Of a DNA stretch of 64,000 bases, positions 23,506 through 35,500 are shown piece by piece; position 1 is the first letter of the stretch; the number at the start of each line of letters is the position of its first letter. The DNA is from Fragilariopsis cylindrus CCMP1102 (taxonomy: Eukaryota; Bacillariophyta; Bacillariophyceae; Bacillariales; Bacillariaceae). The position numbers were made by a program, and so were the translations under genes. The notes beneath the pieces are model-generated. The model saw nothing but the letters and a program-made list of their open reading frames with translations, was not told the origin of the DNA and searched no databases. The stretch covers positions 62,001 through 126,000 of the forward strand of contig FMBT01000400.1 of the NCBI GenBank assembly GCA_900095095.1, given 5' to 3'.

Positions 23506-24770
23506 TGAATAAGGAATAGTAGATGATGGGGGAGAAATCTGAGAGGAGAATCAAAAACAAGTGCTGTAGATGCTGATTCGATTTATTAATTCATTATTTC
23601 TCTCTTCATCAATTCGAATGAAAGAAATAAAAAGTGAGACAATAACTCATGGTGCTCTGCGGGAAAGAAGTTGTACAATAATACCGGTTTGGGTGGAAGG
23701 GAAGTAGTAAGTGTAAGGGCAAAAAACAAAGCTTGTACTGCTGGTAAGTAGTCGACAAGATGGAAACGTGACGAATCGAAAGGAATGTTATTGGTAAAGA
23801 AACGCTCGTTGGTTTCTGGTCCTAAGAGTACAGTACAGTACAGTACAGTATAGTATCGGAATCCTGTGTTCCGTTTATCTGGAGAATATGAGAAAAAGAT
23901 GAAAACACGCAATAGTAGATAAAGTCAATTGTAGTTTTAGCTAAAGATCTATAGAACGAAAATTAAATCGATATGAAATATCCAAAGGAAAGGACTGATA
24001 CGATATCGATCGAAGATTATTAATTAGTTAGAATGTAGATATGCTTTCTCTCTTTCAACTGTAATGCTTCATTCGTATCTATAATTCCTTATTCCGAATC
24101 TTGTGTTGGTACCGTTTTTGCGATAGCACTCTTCGTTATTCTTTCTTTTGTCTCAAGCCAGTCCAGTCCAGTCCTGGAATGCAAATCAACGCAACACAAC
24201 ACAACACAAATACACAGCGATACGTACAGGTTCGTTGCGATAGGTACGAGAAGGATGATGATACTCGTACTGCACAAGCGGGATGTACGGCAATATGAAC
24301 TACATGTTTTTGGGAAGGGCATTTGGTTAATGGGCCTGGGAACGGACACGTGATAGATGGAAATGGAATGAATGTTAAACTACTAGATCTATGAGGTGCA
24401 CTTGAATAATGAAGGAACACATGTGGGCGGACGTGTGTACACGCAAGAACTCCCTACGAGGAATGCACAGATAACGAACAGGGTCGCGTTCTAAATTGAT
24501 GCATATCAACAACAAAGTCAACGACTACACATAAGTCGACTACAGAGAATCACATGAAGTTTTGTCATCATCATCGTCACGGGGACAAGATCTATCAAGG
24601 CTGTGTTTGATTCTTCCTTTCCTGTGTGTGTGACCGTACGTTGTTCTTGGAGGGGGGGGGGGTATGATTTGTTCTATATTATTATATATATCGCAGTTTT
24701 ATTTTTGGTAAATATTTTGATCGTTTTCCTAAATTTAATTATTGACTTAATGAATGTTGTGTTGTGTTGT
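23506..24770. other. intergenic, between convergent genes
   Basis: CWC24 and RPL14 converge on this region. It has an ACAGT tandem repeat near 23830, a C/AACACA run near 24190 and a G run at about 24651-24662. No RNA gene or supported frame is seen. Confidence 0.5.
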
Positions 24771-25175
24771 TTAAGCACCAAGTTCAATCATTTTAGCATT
24801 GATAATTTCTGACTTTTGTTTCTTTGCAATCATAACCTTGAATCGATCAAAGTCACTAAGAGAAAGACGTGTCTTCTTGGATTGCAATTTCTTGGCCCAT
24901 GATGATGCATCCCATTTAGCTTGTGTATCAGCTGTCTTCCATGCCGCCACTAATGTTTTTTGACGTGCATTCACTTGGATCTTCACAGTTAAATCCGTTA
25001 GGGCAATACGAGAATAGGAAATAACTTGTCGTGATACACCAGTTAATTCAGCTGGACCATCAATTAAACATTTATTTTGGTCCACAATATCAATAATTGT
25101 GGCTAATGAACCTTTTTCTGGTCCATAATTAATAAGAACAATACGTCCAACTTCAACATGTCTTTTGAATACCAT
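24771..25175 (-). CDS. RPL14: 60S ribosomal protein L14 (eL14)
   Basis: A 134-residue protein from the ATG at 25175. It opens with the eL14 signature, FKRHVEVGRIVLINYGPEKG, a KOW-type SH3-like fold. This is followed by A-T-I-I-D-I-V-D-Q-N-K-CLIDGP and a C-terminal helical half with W-x-x-S-x-W-A-K-K. eL14 is a structural protein of the large cytosolic ribosomal subunit. The length is close to that of compact protist and fungal forms; the long Ala/Lys tail of animal L14 is absent, as expected. The frame is intact, with codons ending mainly in A or T. Confidence 0.95.
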   Translation of the reverse strand: MVFKRHVEVGRIVLINYGPEKGSLATIIDIVDQNKCLIDGPAELTGVSRQVISYSRIALTDLTVKIQVNARQKTLVAAWKTADTQAKWDASSWAKKLQSKKTRLSLSDFDRFKVMIAKKQKSEIINAKMIELGA

Positions 25176-25883
25176 TTTGAGTTTTTGTGTGGGGTTTATA
25201 AAAGCTACTATTAAGAATGAACGAGATGATTATATGTTTGTTTGTGTGAACGTGAACGGTGAACGTGAACAGAAGTAAATTGGGTGTGAGACGAGATGTT
25301 GAGATGAGTCTAGCGAAGCATCAAAATAGAAAAGGAATGTTGGGTTGCCGCAATACGGTATGAAACATGACCATGGCTTTGTTCCGTTTCTACTATTACA
25401 AATACAAACAAAAAAAAACGAGAGATCGACCATGGTCTATCTTCCTTACCTTGGTTGGGGTATGACTAAAAGTATATTAGAAGGGGTACTGTAGCAGCAA
25501 CAAGAACCGATAGGGAGTTTTTACGTGTTGTTGGATTTGACGATGGGCGCAGCAGAGGCATGAACACAGCAGAGTATTTTGTCGCGTGATTTATTTCGTT
25601 GGATAAATGAATGGACGTAGAATCCTACGTGAATCAGTACTAATACCTTGTAGTAAATGATAATCGCGGTAATCGTTTTTGAACCAATATTTGAGTCGAT
25701 TAAGTCAGTTGAATAGATGAGTCACGTGTACGGATCACGATCACATAATTATCCATGACTGAAAATATTGCCTTCACAAGAATCGACGGAATCATCAATT
25801 ACAATCTTCCGCGGCACATTAAAACGTACCGTAAAAAAATATAACAGCGGAGACACAACATACCGATACCCAACAACAAAGAC
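25176..25883. other. divergent upstream region of RPL14 and HA copy 4
   Basis: No gene. The region should hold the promoter of RPL14 (minus) and formerly that of the HA copy at 25884 (plus). No specific motif could be assigned. Confidence 0.5.
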
Positions 25884-26986
25884 ATGTCATCCCATCACGT
25901 CGCCGCGGCTAGTTCCGATTCTGCTACTATAAAAAAAGAAGAGGAGGAGGAGGAAGAAGAAGATTCTGTACAAAATAATCATGGTGCTAATGTGAATATG
26001 AATCATTGTGATTTAAATAATCGCTTAGTAAAGAAAGAAGAGGAAGAAGAAGAAGAAGGGGACAGCAAAAAAAAAGATAATGACGATTGTTTTGAAGATT
26101 GGAAGGTAGGGAACTAGTGCTGGGTAATACCCTCTACTGCTACTAATACTGCTACTAATACAAGCAGTAGTCATAACACGTCGTCCATCAATAATGAGGA
26201 TACAGCACCGAAAAAGAAAAAGAAGGCAAGATCATTGCCTCCTCCTAATCCACATAAGCAAGAAGAAGATAATGAAGTTAACAACAAAAGGAATAGTGAT
26301 GACGGTTACGAATCATGGACGGAAGGGAATTGGTGCTGGCTCCTGCCTACCAACAAAAGACGTAAACAACCACCCATTCGTGTTGAAAATCGTAGTTCTT
26401 ACACATCTTCCTCCCAGAATTCCATGTGTGTTGATGTTGATCCAGACCCAGACAAGAGTAATGAATTAGAGAAAAACAATTTGATAATGACAAAGACGAA
26501 GACCACAACGACAACGACGACGGAAGAAATACTATCACATACGCAAAGAGGAGAAGTAAACAATGGAATGAGATGTTCCACCGACTTTTCCGATACAAAA
26601 GAGAGTACAACTCCACCTCTGTTCCCCGGAAATATGCAACTGGATTGAAACTTGAAGCGGATAATCAGCTCGGAAAATGGATGAATAATCAGCGGCAATC
26701 TTACAAGAGAGAAAATCTTTCTGTAAACCGGATCGAACGTCTTGAATTAACTGGCTTTGTTTGGGATACGTTTGAAGAGCAATGGATGGTGATGTATGAT
26801 CGACTTGTAATGTACAAGAAGAAACACAAATCAACGCTTGTACCATCCTGTTACAATGGAGATAATCAGCTACCTTATTTAGGCTATTGGGCCGTCAACC
26901 AAAGAGTTTATTACAGAGATGGCAAATTATTGAAAAAGCGAGTGGAACTGCTGAATTCTATCAGTTTCAAGTGGGAAGTGAAATAG
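25884..26986 (+). pseudogene. HA-repeat family copy 4, broken
   Basis: It opens MSSHHVAAASSDSATIKKEEE, like copy 1. The first aromatic motif reads DWKVGN then TAG where the paralogues have Trp (26116-26118), and homology continues past it (CWVIPSTA). The second motif (SWTEGNWCWLLPT) lies near 26310 in another frame, and HA repeats follow in 26573-26986 after further shifts. The last 110 residues hold one full HA repeat and a C-terminal half ending SFKWEVK, matching copy 2. Several disabling changes make this a pseudogene unless the assembly is faulty. Copies 1 and 4 share the start, while copies 2 and 4 share the end, which suggests exchange between paralogues. Confidence 0.75.
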
Positions 26987-28116
26987 ATTTTGCACATTAT
27001 AAGTAATTATCAACCAAAATTGCTGAAACTCGTAAACATAAAACAAAAACAGACGATCAGTCCTATTTTTCTTTCATAAGATCGAACCACTACTACATTC
27101 TTCCTCTAGCTATATGGACTTTCCCCTTTACATCGTCGTAATTTTTGCGACGTTTCTCTTATTCGGAAATGTATGTATGTAATGTGCATAATGGAACAGG
27201 ATTGACACGGACTTCTATTCGATGCTACGAATGTGTTTTACGTAGTGATTTTTTTTTACGTATGTGTTATTTTCGTACGTGATCTTAGGTTCATGCTTAG
27301 AGGTCAATGAATATAATAAGATACAAGAATAAATATATAGGTCCTACTACTATTATAAAAGAACATGTATAAAAGAAAATTGGCTTACTTGGACTACTAC
27401 TAGATTTTTAAGATACCATTAAGATATAGCAAAATATATTATAGTAAAAAATGTTCACCATTCTTACTGCTTATATTTTTTTCTTGTTCAAATAATAGTA
27501 AAGCTATTCTCACCTAGAGCTATCATACTCCGCGTGTTATTTCTCTGTAGTGTAATACTATTCCGCGTTAATCGTCGTCGATACTTGTACAGTACTCACT
27601 TTACTCACAATGGTCTTTCATTACTTATGCATATACCGTCATAAAAGATGATAATTTCGTGATTGTGATAATTTTCCTTCTATCATGGACATATAATCTC
27701 AACCTCATTATTTAACATACACTTCTTAAACTCAAATTATTATCCATCCGTTCTTTGTTTGGATTGAAGTTCGTTGTGGAATAATAATGCGAACGTGTCA
27801 CAAAAAAAAGAAGGGGTAACAAGTGAAGTATAGATAGAGGTCTAAAATTAAAAAAAAAGGAAAAAATAAATAATGGATTTGGTATGCGCGAAATGTTGGA
27901 TTTGGTTGAAAATAGTGGATTTAAGGCACCATTTTTGGACAAAGCTTGAACTTTCATGTCGAGAGCAGCGAGGAGGTGTGCACAACTAACAAAAAGGCTT
28001 TCAGAAAACAATTCAAAAATGTTGAAATGATTACTAGTACACCAGATGCAAAATCCCAATCGACAAAGAAATCTCATTTTAACAAGTGGTATCACTGGTG
28101 TCTATTATAGGACAAG
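26987..28116. other. intergenic, nothing recognised
   Basis: AT-rich. A minus-strand frame (27712-28095) overlaps the upstream region of the glycosyltransferase gene. It has the biased composition of a chance frame. No RNA gene or repeat is seen. Confidence 0.5.
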
Positions 28117-29601
28117 ATGAATAGTAACAAGATGAATAATAACGTTGTACGTCTTTTTCTTGCAATTGCCGTCATTCTTTCCATCGACTTTCTGTACTTG
28201 AATGTGCGTTTAGGCGATGAACATGTAGCTGCGAAAAGTTTTGATTCCCCAGAGTTGTTGTCACTTCCATTAGGTCCTAAGCCGCTGATCCCAGAGAATA
28301 CCGATAGTCTTTTCTCTCGTACTTATTCTGATGCATCTGTTGAGTCGTTGAGGGATATACCGGTAAAGCAGAAGAAACATGAAAGGAAACGAATCATTCA
28401 GGACACATTTTCGAAAGGAACTTTCTTCCAATCAAAAGATCGTTACACCTGTACACTCCAGCCTAGAGCAGCAGGAAATGGCCGAAGATATGCAACTTCA
28501 AATGTTGGAAACCTTGCTACACTCATTGTTTTTCAATCGAATGGTGCAAGTCAACTACAGAATTTTATGGCGCACCATACAAGCGTTGTTGGAACAGAAC
28601 ATGTTGTGATTGTGGATCATCAATCGAATCGAACACTTGCCGACCTGGAAACTGTGGCTCTATTGGAGAACTACAACACATTAGGCTCGGATATTTGGCA
28701 GTGTGATGGAAGCTTTAATTACAAGGGAAATATGTGGTCTGAGGTCATTCATCAATATACACACTCATCTGAATTTGTGTTTCCTCTCGATGTTGATGAG
28801 CTAATAACCGTGAAAGTGAAGAAGGGAATCCAAGCAGCTGGTACTTGGGATCAATATGAAGATGAAATTCTGAGCTGGAACGCTAATGATTTTTCTAATT
28901 CCCTTGATGCATTACCTGATTCAGAGAAGCCGTTTAAATTTGAACAGGGAGATGTGTTACCAGCAGATTGTGGCGATCCCTATGATAAATGGCAATATTA
29001 CGTTGGACAAAAATTGCATGGGGTTGCTATCAATAAGACTTCTGTTTATCCAACCACAACGATTAGTCAATTTGCAAAGGGACCAATACACAAAGTCAAA
29101 TACGCAGGCAGAGGAACAGGTAGGATTGCTCGATGTATAGGCAAGGCATTCATGCGTGGTAAAGATTTTAATCAAACTGATAAAGGAAATCACATCGGTG
29201 CAACTCATAACTATTCATCTAGAGACGTACAGGATGGATGCTGGTATAAAAATATTTCCACGCATGTACCAGGGAAAGGTGAACAGAATGAGACTGTAAA
29301 ACTACCCGGGAAGGGTCAAACAAGTGGATTGTTTTTACTCCACCTAAATGCATTAAACTTCGAGGAATTTTTAATGCATGCTCTAAGGGGCGCTTCCGAT
29401 ATGAATTTTAATCAGTTCCCTAACCCCAACCCAGAATGCAAAGATATTCAAACAAGTGTTCACTACTGTCAACTCTGGAACAGAGTCATGGCTACAGAAT
29501 TAAATCCAAGGAAAATGAAGGCATGGTATCGAGAAGCACTTTGCCGAAGTATTGTTGCTTATAAAACCCCTTTCCCTATCAATCACTTGTTTATATCCTG
29601 A
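28117..29601 (+). CDS. type II membrane glycosyltransferase (GT92/GT2-like, DxD)
   Basis: A 494-residue intact single-exon gene. An N-terminal membrane anchor (FLAIAVILSIDFLYL, about residues 13-28) and a short stem place it in the Golgi or ER as a type II protein. The catalytic part begins near residue 130 with NLATLIVFQSNGASQLQNF and a fold pattern of HHTSVVGTEHVVIVDHQS. The DxD motif is FPLDVDELI, near residue 228. A conserved C-terminal H-L-N-A-L region follows. This is the layout of the DUF23/GT92 and Glyco_tranf_2_4 families, inverting GT-A enzymes that use a metal and a sugar nucleotide. The substrate is not predictable. It resembles the GT half of the gene at 48309-50977. Confidence 0.8.
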   Translation: MNSNKMNNNVVRLFLAIAVILSIDFLYLNVRLGDEHVAAKSFDSPELLSLPLGPKPLIPENTDSLFSRTYSDASVESLRDIPVKQKKHERKRIIQDTFSKGTFFQSKDRYTCTLQPRAAGNGRRYATSNVGNLATLIVFQSNGASQLQNFMAHHTSVVGTEHVVIVDHQSNRTLADLETVALLENYNTLGSDIWQCDGSFNYKGNMWSEVIHQYTHSSEFVFPLDVDELITVKVKKGIQAAGTWDQYEDEILSWNANDFSNSLDALPDSEKPFKFEQGDVLPADCGDPYDKWQYYVGQKLHGVAINKTSVYPTTTISQFAKGPIHKVKYAGRGTGRIARCIGKAFMRGKDFNQTDKGNHIGATHNYSSRDVQDGCWYKNISTHVPGKGEQNETVKLPGKGQTSGLFLLHLNALNFEEFLMHALRGASDMNFNQFPNPNPECKDIQTSVHYCQLWNRVMATELNPRKMKAWYREALCRSIVAYKTPFPINHLFIS

Positions 29602-29858
29602 TAGGTACACAAGGACAATGACCTAACAAAAAGCCGGGGGAGTGGAATGTCTACGTAGATGCTTGTGAGCGCATGTCAATAGCTTTTCGTGATACGAACA
29701 TGATAGATGAATAACTAATAATAATAATATGTTGAATAATTTATGTGTCGGAATAACTTCTAACGTGTATTGTTTATGTACTTTTCGTAATATTTCTCAC
29801 TAGGCTCTACTTTTAGTCCTAACAAATTATCTGATAATTGATTTGATCAGGTGTGTCA

Positions 29859-30309
29859 TTAGCCGAGTTGAATCCATATCTACGTGTCGAGTCATGAGTC
29901 ATACCTACATATTACATAATATTTACTTTAATTTACGTTGAATATTAAAATGCGAAACTAACTTTTAACGGATTTTATTCATCCACTCCAGTTCCGTTCG
30001 AAGTTGCTTCTGAAAGTCTGAAAGAACTGTGAGGGTTTAGTTCTAGAGTTTAGAATCATTACAGTAGTTGGCATTGTAGCGCGCTACTGCCACGAATATA
30101 GAATGACACGCTTCGACTATTGATATACTGTATATAATTTGAGTTGAGTTTGAAAGTTTGTCGTATTTCTCAATTTTTCTCTATTCTCGTCTTCCTAATT
30201 AGCTTACCTGGCTGTGTTGACGCTAAAAGTACGGTGTTCGGGTGAACGTCTGTCGTATCTCTCTATCTCTCTCTCTATTCCCCTACTCATTTCATCGTCG
30301 TGATAGATC
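29859..30309. repeat. dispersed repeat, copy A (inverted relative to 47743-48154)
   Basis: About 450 bases, from TTAGCCGAGTTGAATCC to TCGTGATAG, match the reverse complement of 47743-48154, by eye at well over 85 percent identity. Shared landmarks include GTAGCGCGCTACTGCCACG, GGGTGAACGTCTGTCGTA and the CTCTATCTCTCTC run. No coding potential is seen. It abuts the HA fragment starting near 30302. Confidence 0.85.
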
Positions 30310-30563
30310 GTATCGAACGTCTTGAATCGATTGGCTTTGTATGGGATCCGTTTGAAGAGCGATGGATGAAAAATTATAGTCGACTTTTGGTTTATAAAAA
30401 ACAGCACAAATCAACGCATGTGCCTTGGAATTACAACGAAGAGAATAAGTTTTCTCTTCTTGGCTCATGGGTTAGTGTACAAAGAGCTTCATACAAGGAA
30501 GGGAAGTTAATGGAAAAGCGACTGAAGCTACTAAATTCCATAGATTTTGCATGGACAGCTTAA
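30302..30563 (+). pseudogene. HA-repeat family copy 5, 3' fragment
   Basis: About 85 codons encode the end of one HA repeat (DRIERLESIGFVWDPFEERW) and one full repeat (NYSRLLVYKKQHKSTHVP, then SVQRASYKEGKL, then LLNSIDFAW), stopping at TAA. It lines up with the last third of copy 2. No upstream part is present; homology starts where the dispersed repeat ends. This suggests that the gene was cut by insertion or rearrangement at that point. Confidence 0.75.
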
Positions 30564-30931
30564 AAACAATTTCCGATAAATATATCAATCATTGCATTAG
30601 CTATGATATCACGACTATGAGATAAGATGGGAACGAAGTATATTGTGCCGATTCCTTCTAGAACAATGTAAGAATTAAGGATAAAGACTAGACAAAATCT
30701 TCTAAAGTAATAGCATTCTTCATCGCAGATATGACGTACACATAATAATATTATGTATGTGCTCTGCAAGTCCTTCAGCCACTCCTGTTCTTTTAAAAGT
30801 ATTTTCGTCGTGTTGTAGTTGTTGTTATTCCAGACAATAACATCCGTCCGTCGTCGTCGTCATTCTTTTTCTTCTCACCCGTAATTCTTCCACCAGCACC
30901 AACTTCTTCGGTTGCTTGAACTTGTGCCGCT
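30564..30931. other. intergenic
   Basis: No gene. It includes a CGTC-rich stretch near 30845-30865 and is presumably the 3' flank of the minus-strand rhodanese-like gene. Confidence 0.5.
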
Positions 30932-31829
30932 TCAAGCAAGATTCGTCGACATCAACACCGAACTCAAAATACTAGCCGTGACAAGCACAGAAGCAATACC
31001 GGCAGCACCGACCGTAGTAGCAGTACTACTATCATCGTTCGATAGAGATGCGGTGTCCGGTTTGACGTCCATTGTACATTCCATACCGGTCACGCTCGTA
31101 TTTGCAGAACAACCAGTAGGAGCAAAGGAATCTGTATTTACTAAGTCGTATCCAGCATCGGTCCATTGATTTACACCCATACCATTGTAAATTGTTCCTT
31201 CAAATCCTTGTTCGAGGAGTAATTCAATTGCAGCTGCGGATCGTTTACCACTCTTGCAGTACACAACAATAGTTTTGCATGCGTTGCCACATCCTACCAA
31301 ATCAGCAGGAACGGCAGTTTCAAGTTGAAGAGATGGAATGAAAGTTGCATTGACGATCTAGTTATTGTTATTGATATTGTTTCGATGCACACCAAAGATT
31401 AGAAAGATAATTTAAAGAACGAAATTAGGGTGAGTTTTTCTTTTTCAAAAGAGGCCGTACGATGAGTACTGTAACTAACTTACATGACCTGCGTCCCATT
31501 CCTCTTGTCGTCGGACGTCAAGGACGGCATCTATATGATTGGTAGGTTGTTATGGAAGAGAGGCAGGCAAATGAGAAATACGGAAATAAGTGATCAACCA
31601 CCAGAACAAAAACACCACACCACTAGGTTCGATTGATTTGATGGGATTCGATGGGATTCGATGTGATGTGATGTGATTCTTCGATGATGAAACTTACCAT
31701 ACTTTCCCTCCATGACACCATCATAAAATTCTTAGGCGAGAGTTCGACTATCGCCCCATATGTCAACGCTGGGAGTGATAAGGCCAGTAACAACAACACA
31801 GGATTCTTCTTTATTGTACATGACATCAT
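30932..31829 (-). CDS. secreted or membrane rhodanese-like domain protein
   Basis: Three exons are inferred: 31829-31698, 31530-31484 and 31357-30932. The introns have GTAAG/TAG ends (167 and 126 nt). Exon 1 encodes a signal peptide (MMSCTIKKNPVLLLLALSLPALTYG). Exon 2 encodes the rhodanese start AVLDVRRQEEWDAGH. Exon 3 encodes the active-site loop YCKSGKRSA, with the persulfide-forming Cys, and LLEQGFEGTIYNGMGVNQW. A hydrophobic tail (AAGIASVLVTASILSSVLM) may anchor the protein. Rhodanese folds transfer sulfane sulfur or act as non-catalytic modules; the role here is unknown. The exon 1 frame needs one extra T in a TTTT run near 31727 to read NFYDGVMEGKY into exon 2. As written it reads NFMMVSWRES, so either the gene is frameshifted or a base is missing. 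Confidence 0.75.
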
Positions 31830-32572
31830 CGTGGTATCGTTTTCGTATCTTCTTGGATATTAAATAATTGTTAGATTAGTGGCTTATTTCCTACAAGTCG
31901 TATCTTCTCCAATCCACAATCCACAAGTTGTTGTTGGACTGTTTTCTTTTTTGCGTAAGTCGGAAGAGAGATGATGCCCGTGAAAAAGTGAGCAGAATTT
32001 GTAAGTGCTGACAAAAATGGGGAGTTTTTATTTAACTACCGGTACCTTTTTTTAAATAAGATCTTAAATGTAGGAATGTACTAGTAGTAGTTTTGCCATA
32101 CTAATATTAGGTGCAGATAATGAATAACAGTACTACACAATCATTGCTCCCACCATTGATAGCATATAGCACTGTGGCTGGGTACAAAATGATGGGTTGG
32201 GGCAACAAGATAGACTTGAAAGAGAAGGGGTTGTGCCGTTCTGCCTGTACTACTACTAATTAATGTGTTACACAACGACTAAACATGGTTATTATCAATG
32301 GATGGAAGATAGTAGTATTATTAGAAGTAGAGCTCCATATTGTTGGTGTAGAATAGAAGGTTCACAAGCTTCCCTTTGGAAAAAAAGTGGGATGCAGACT
32401 GACACACAGTAGTGATGGGATTCCAATGCATTATTTTTGCAAACAAGATCCAGACTAGACATACCCTGCCACAAGGAGGGGGTGGGGAGGGGTGGTGCAA
32501 AATTGTGTCATTCAGAATAAGATGCCTCAAATGTGACTAATAGAATACCGTAATCTGGTGTACATGCAGCAG
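31830..32572. other. upstream of the rhodanese-like gene, left flank of piggyBac
   Basis: No gene. A G-rich stretch (GGAGGGGGTGGGGAGGGG) lies near 32476-32492. The promoter of the minus-strand rhodanese gene should lie in the first few hundred bases. Confidence 0.5.
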
Positions 32573-32576
32573 TTAA

Positions 32577-35500
32577 CAGCTTTCAAGCTATAAGAAATTT
32601 TTTGTCTTTTTATAAAAAAATTTGCTAGTTAAAACACGTGTTAATTTTCAAAAAAAAAAATTAACTTAGAAAATAAAGCCTATTTTCAGTGGTAGAAAGC
32701 TAGTGAAAGACAAAAGCATTCAGCATGTACTAACAACCTCAGTTATTAATATTATTTTTTTAACCAGTTCAATCAAGAACTGTGGAAGATTTTATTACGC
32801 TGAAGTTAGACAACGGATTTGAGTACATAAACCATAAAGCGCGCTAAATTAACACGCGCTAAATACCCGTGTTTTCGTTCGAAATCAAGATTGATAATGG
32901 GAAATTTCCGAGTAACCACACACATGCTAATAATATGTGGACTTCTACTCAACTACAGTAGAAAAGAAGATAACGGACATGATCTCCATTAAACAGAGGT
33001 GATATATTACCTGGTTAAGTATCTATTCATTATTTGTTAGATCAGAAACAACACTACATTCAGTAGCAGCACTTGTATCATAACACATTTCTGCATGATA
33101 TTGCAAGTGACAACTAACCACTGTTTGAATTCCATTAACCTTCTTAGTCGTATGACAAAGCCAAAAAGGGAACCCTTTTTCCACAGTACACTGCTCACAT
33201 TGATAGATTGTTTTATAAGGTCTTTTTACTTTGGCTTTGCTCTTGAGACCTGGACATTTTTCGTATTTACAGTAGGGTCCACTTCCAGGTTTATCATTAT
33301 CATCCTTACTCCTTACAAGACATGGCATTGGTTGATGGACGCGATCAGGCTGTAGCTTCTGTCGCTTCTTAAAAGCTTGTTGTTTCTTGCGCTTATTCCT
33401 ACTATGAAACTCAGTAGTAGAAGACGGCCGAGGTGTACCAATATCAGTTCTAGTTCCATGGGCTGCTGGAGAAGAAAACGGTTGGATAACTGAATCAATT
33501 CTTATACTTCTACCATCAATACAAGTAGAAGTAGTAATATCCTTTGTAGCACTTGGAGGAGCGCCATAATCCCGCTGTCACAGAGGATCACCTCTTTGAA
33601 GAAGAGAGTGTGTCAAATTATGTATGCATTCTTTCAAAGGCATACATTTCCTGTCAGGATGGACCATCTTATAAATAACACAGTACAGCTTGTAAGCATT
33701 GTTAAGATTCATATTGAAATAACGGGCTGCTAACTTGGGCGCCCAACCATGCAGATGCGATTCAGTAGAGAGATCATACTTGGCTTCAGCACCATTGCCT
33801 TTATCAATCTTGTGATAGGTGTTGCAGTAGTCAATCTGTTGAGCATTGCAAACAACATCTGTTTGGTCCCTAGATCTTTTCCCGGTGACTGGATCTCTTA
33901 CTCGTCTCTTCATTCCACCCTCAACAATAGTAGGAGAGTGGAAATTAGAAAGTGTCTTGACAAAGTTGTTGTCAGCCCAAACAGCATGCACAATTGGCTT
34001 TGTCTTGTGTTGGTAGAGGAGAGACTTGTGTGTGCCCTTCACGAGTTCCTTCTTCTTGATAGCAAGCTTGCCTAACTTTCCACCACCAGTCCAAGACGAT
34101 TGACAAGTACCAACCATATTAATACCCCACTCCTCTCTTCCAACTTGACACATGGCATCACCCATGTAAGCAGAATCCATGACAACACAATGACCTTTGT
34201 GTTTGTAAGGATCTAGCATAAGGTCATAGAGAGACACCATCTTGAGTTTAGTTGCAGTATGGCTGTTTCGGACATCGACATCCTCATCAAATCTACCACC
34301 ATAGACCCTAGCAAACAACTTGTATGTATGTAGGGGACCTTGAGTGATACAGACAGTATGTAAAGTAGCACCAGTTCGAATTGGTTTGGGCTCTGGTCCT
34401 ATAGTCATGACACTATGATACCAGCCAGCCACTCGACTCTCATCAGTTGTGATCCATCTTCCAGGATGAACTACAGCTTGCCACCGCTTGTAAGTAGTAA
34501 GTAGAAGAAGAAGAAGGAAGGTAGGTTAGTAATTGATTCGAAACATGATAATAACAACAACAACAACAACAACAACACTACATACCTTATTATATGCATC
34601 TTCTAATATACCAAACTTCAATCGATGTACTGCCATATTAGGGTCAGCATCGACTTTAGTTTCATATATATCCAGCCAATCATCAGCTCCCATAAGGTCC
34701 CAATCGTCACTGTAGTGAAGGCAGCTAGTCATATCTTCCAAAGCATTCTTTGGCATTGATTCTTGTATTGATGGTACTGCATTGAAGATTTCTCTTGTAC
34801 AGAATATTTGATTGATTGATCGATTACCACAAAGCATCTTAGCAAGCATGGCTCCATAGAAACGAGCTACATGATCAGCTTCAATCTCATTCTCCCAACT
34901 GAAGTACTTGGGAGCCCATGCATCTTCAATCATTCTTTTCTTCATATAATTTCTCATTCTTGCAGATTGAAATTCAAATAAAGTTTCATTGTTGTCTTCA
35001 CCAAACTTAGGAAGACACCATTCAAATACTTTTTCATACCTAATCTCTCTCCTATCATCCATTAACAGTCGGATCTCCTCTGGTGTTATGTTAACACTAA
35101 ACTCATTGTTTCGACCGGACCATTCAATTGGTTCAATTGGACGTCCACTACCATCAATAACTTGAGACCATTCCTCAGTTGGTGTTAGACTGTACATGGT
35201 TCCATCCTCAGTTACAATCTCATCATCACCTTGTCGGACAACTTCAATAGGGAGATGGAATGAATCAATGGTAGAGTGCAGTTTGTTACAGTACTCAATG
35301 ATTACATCATATGCAACGAGATACTGATCATCATCATCTTGATCATCCAATTCAATAAACCATTTTTGGTTCACTACATCAAATGACACTATCTTACCAT
35401 CATGTAAAGATGATCCAGTATAACCAACCCACCAGTGGTCGGGTATCTTCAGAGGTACTCCTACTAGTGAATCGGCCCATTCTACATCAATTTTCTTTGT

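Noticed and set aside
24651-24662. G homopolymer as a functional G-quadruplex
   Set aside because: A single G run without spaced G tracts; it is more likely a length-variable homopolymer that is hard to sequence.
27712-28095. Minus-strand 127-codon frame as a gene
   Set aside because: Low-complexity hydrophobic product next to the promoter of the glycosyltransferase; no conserved features.
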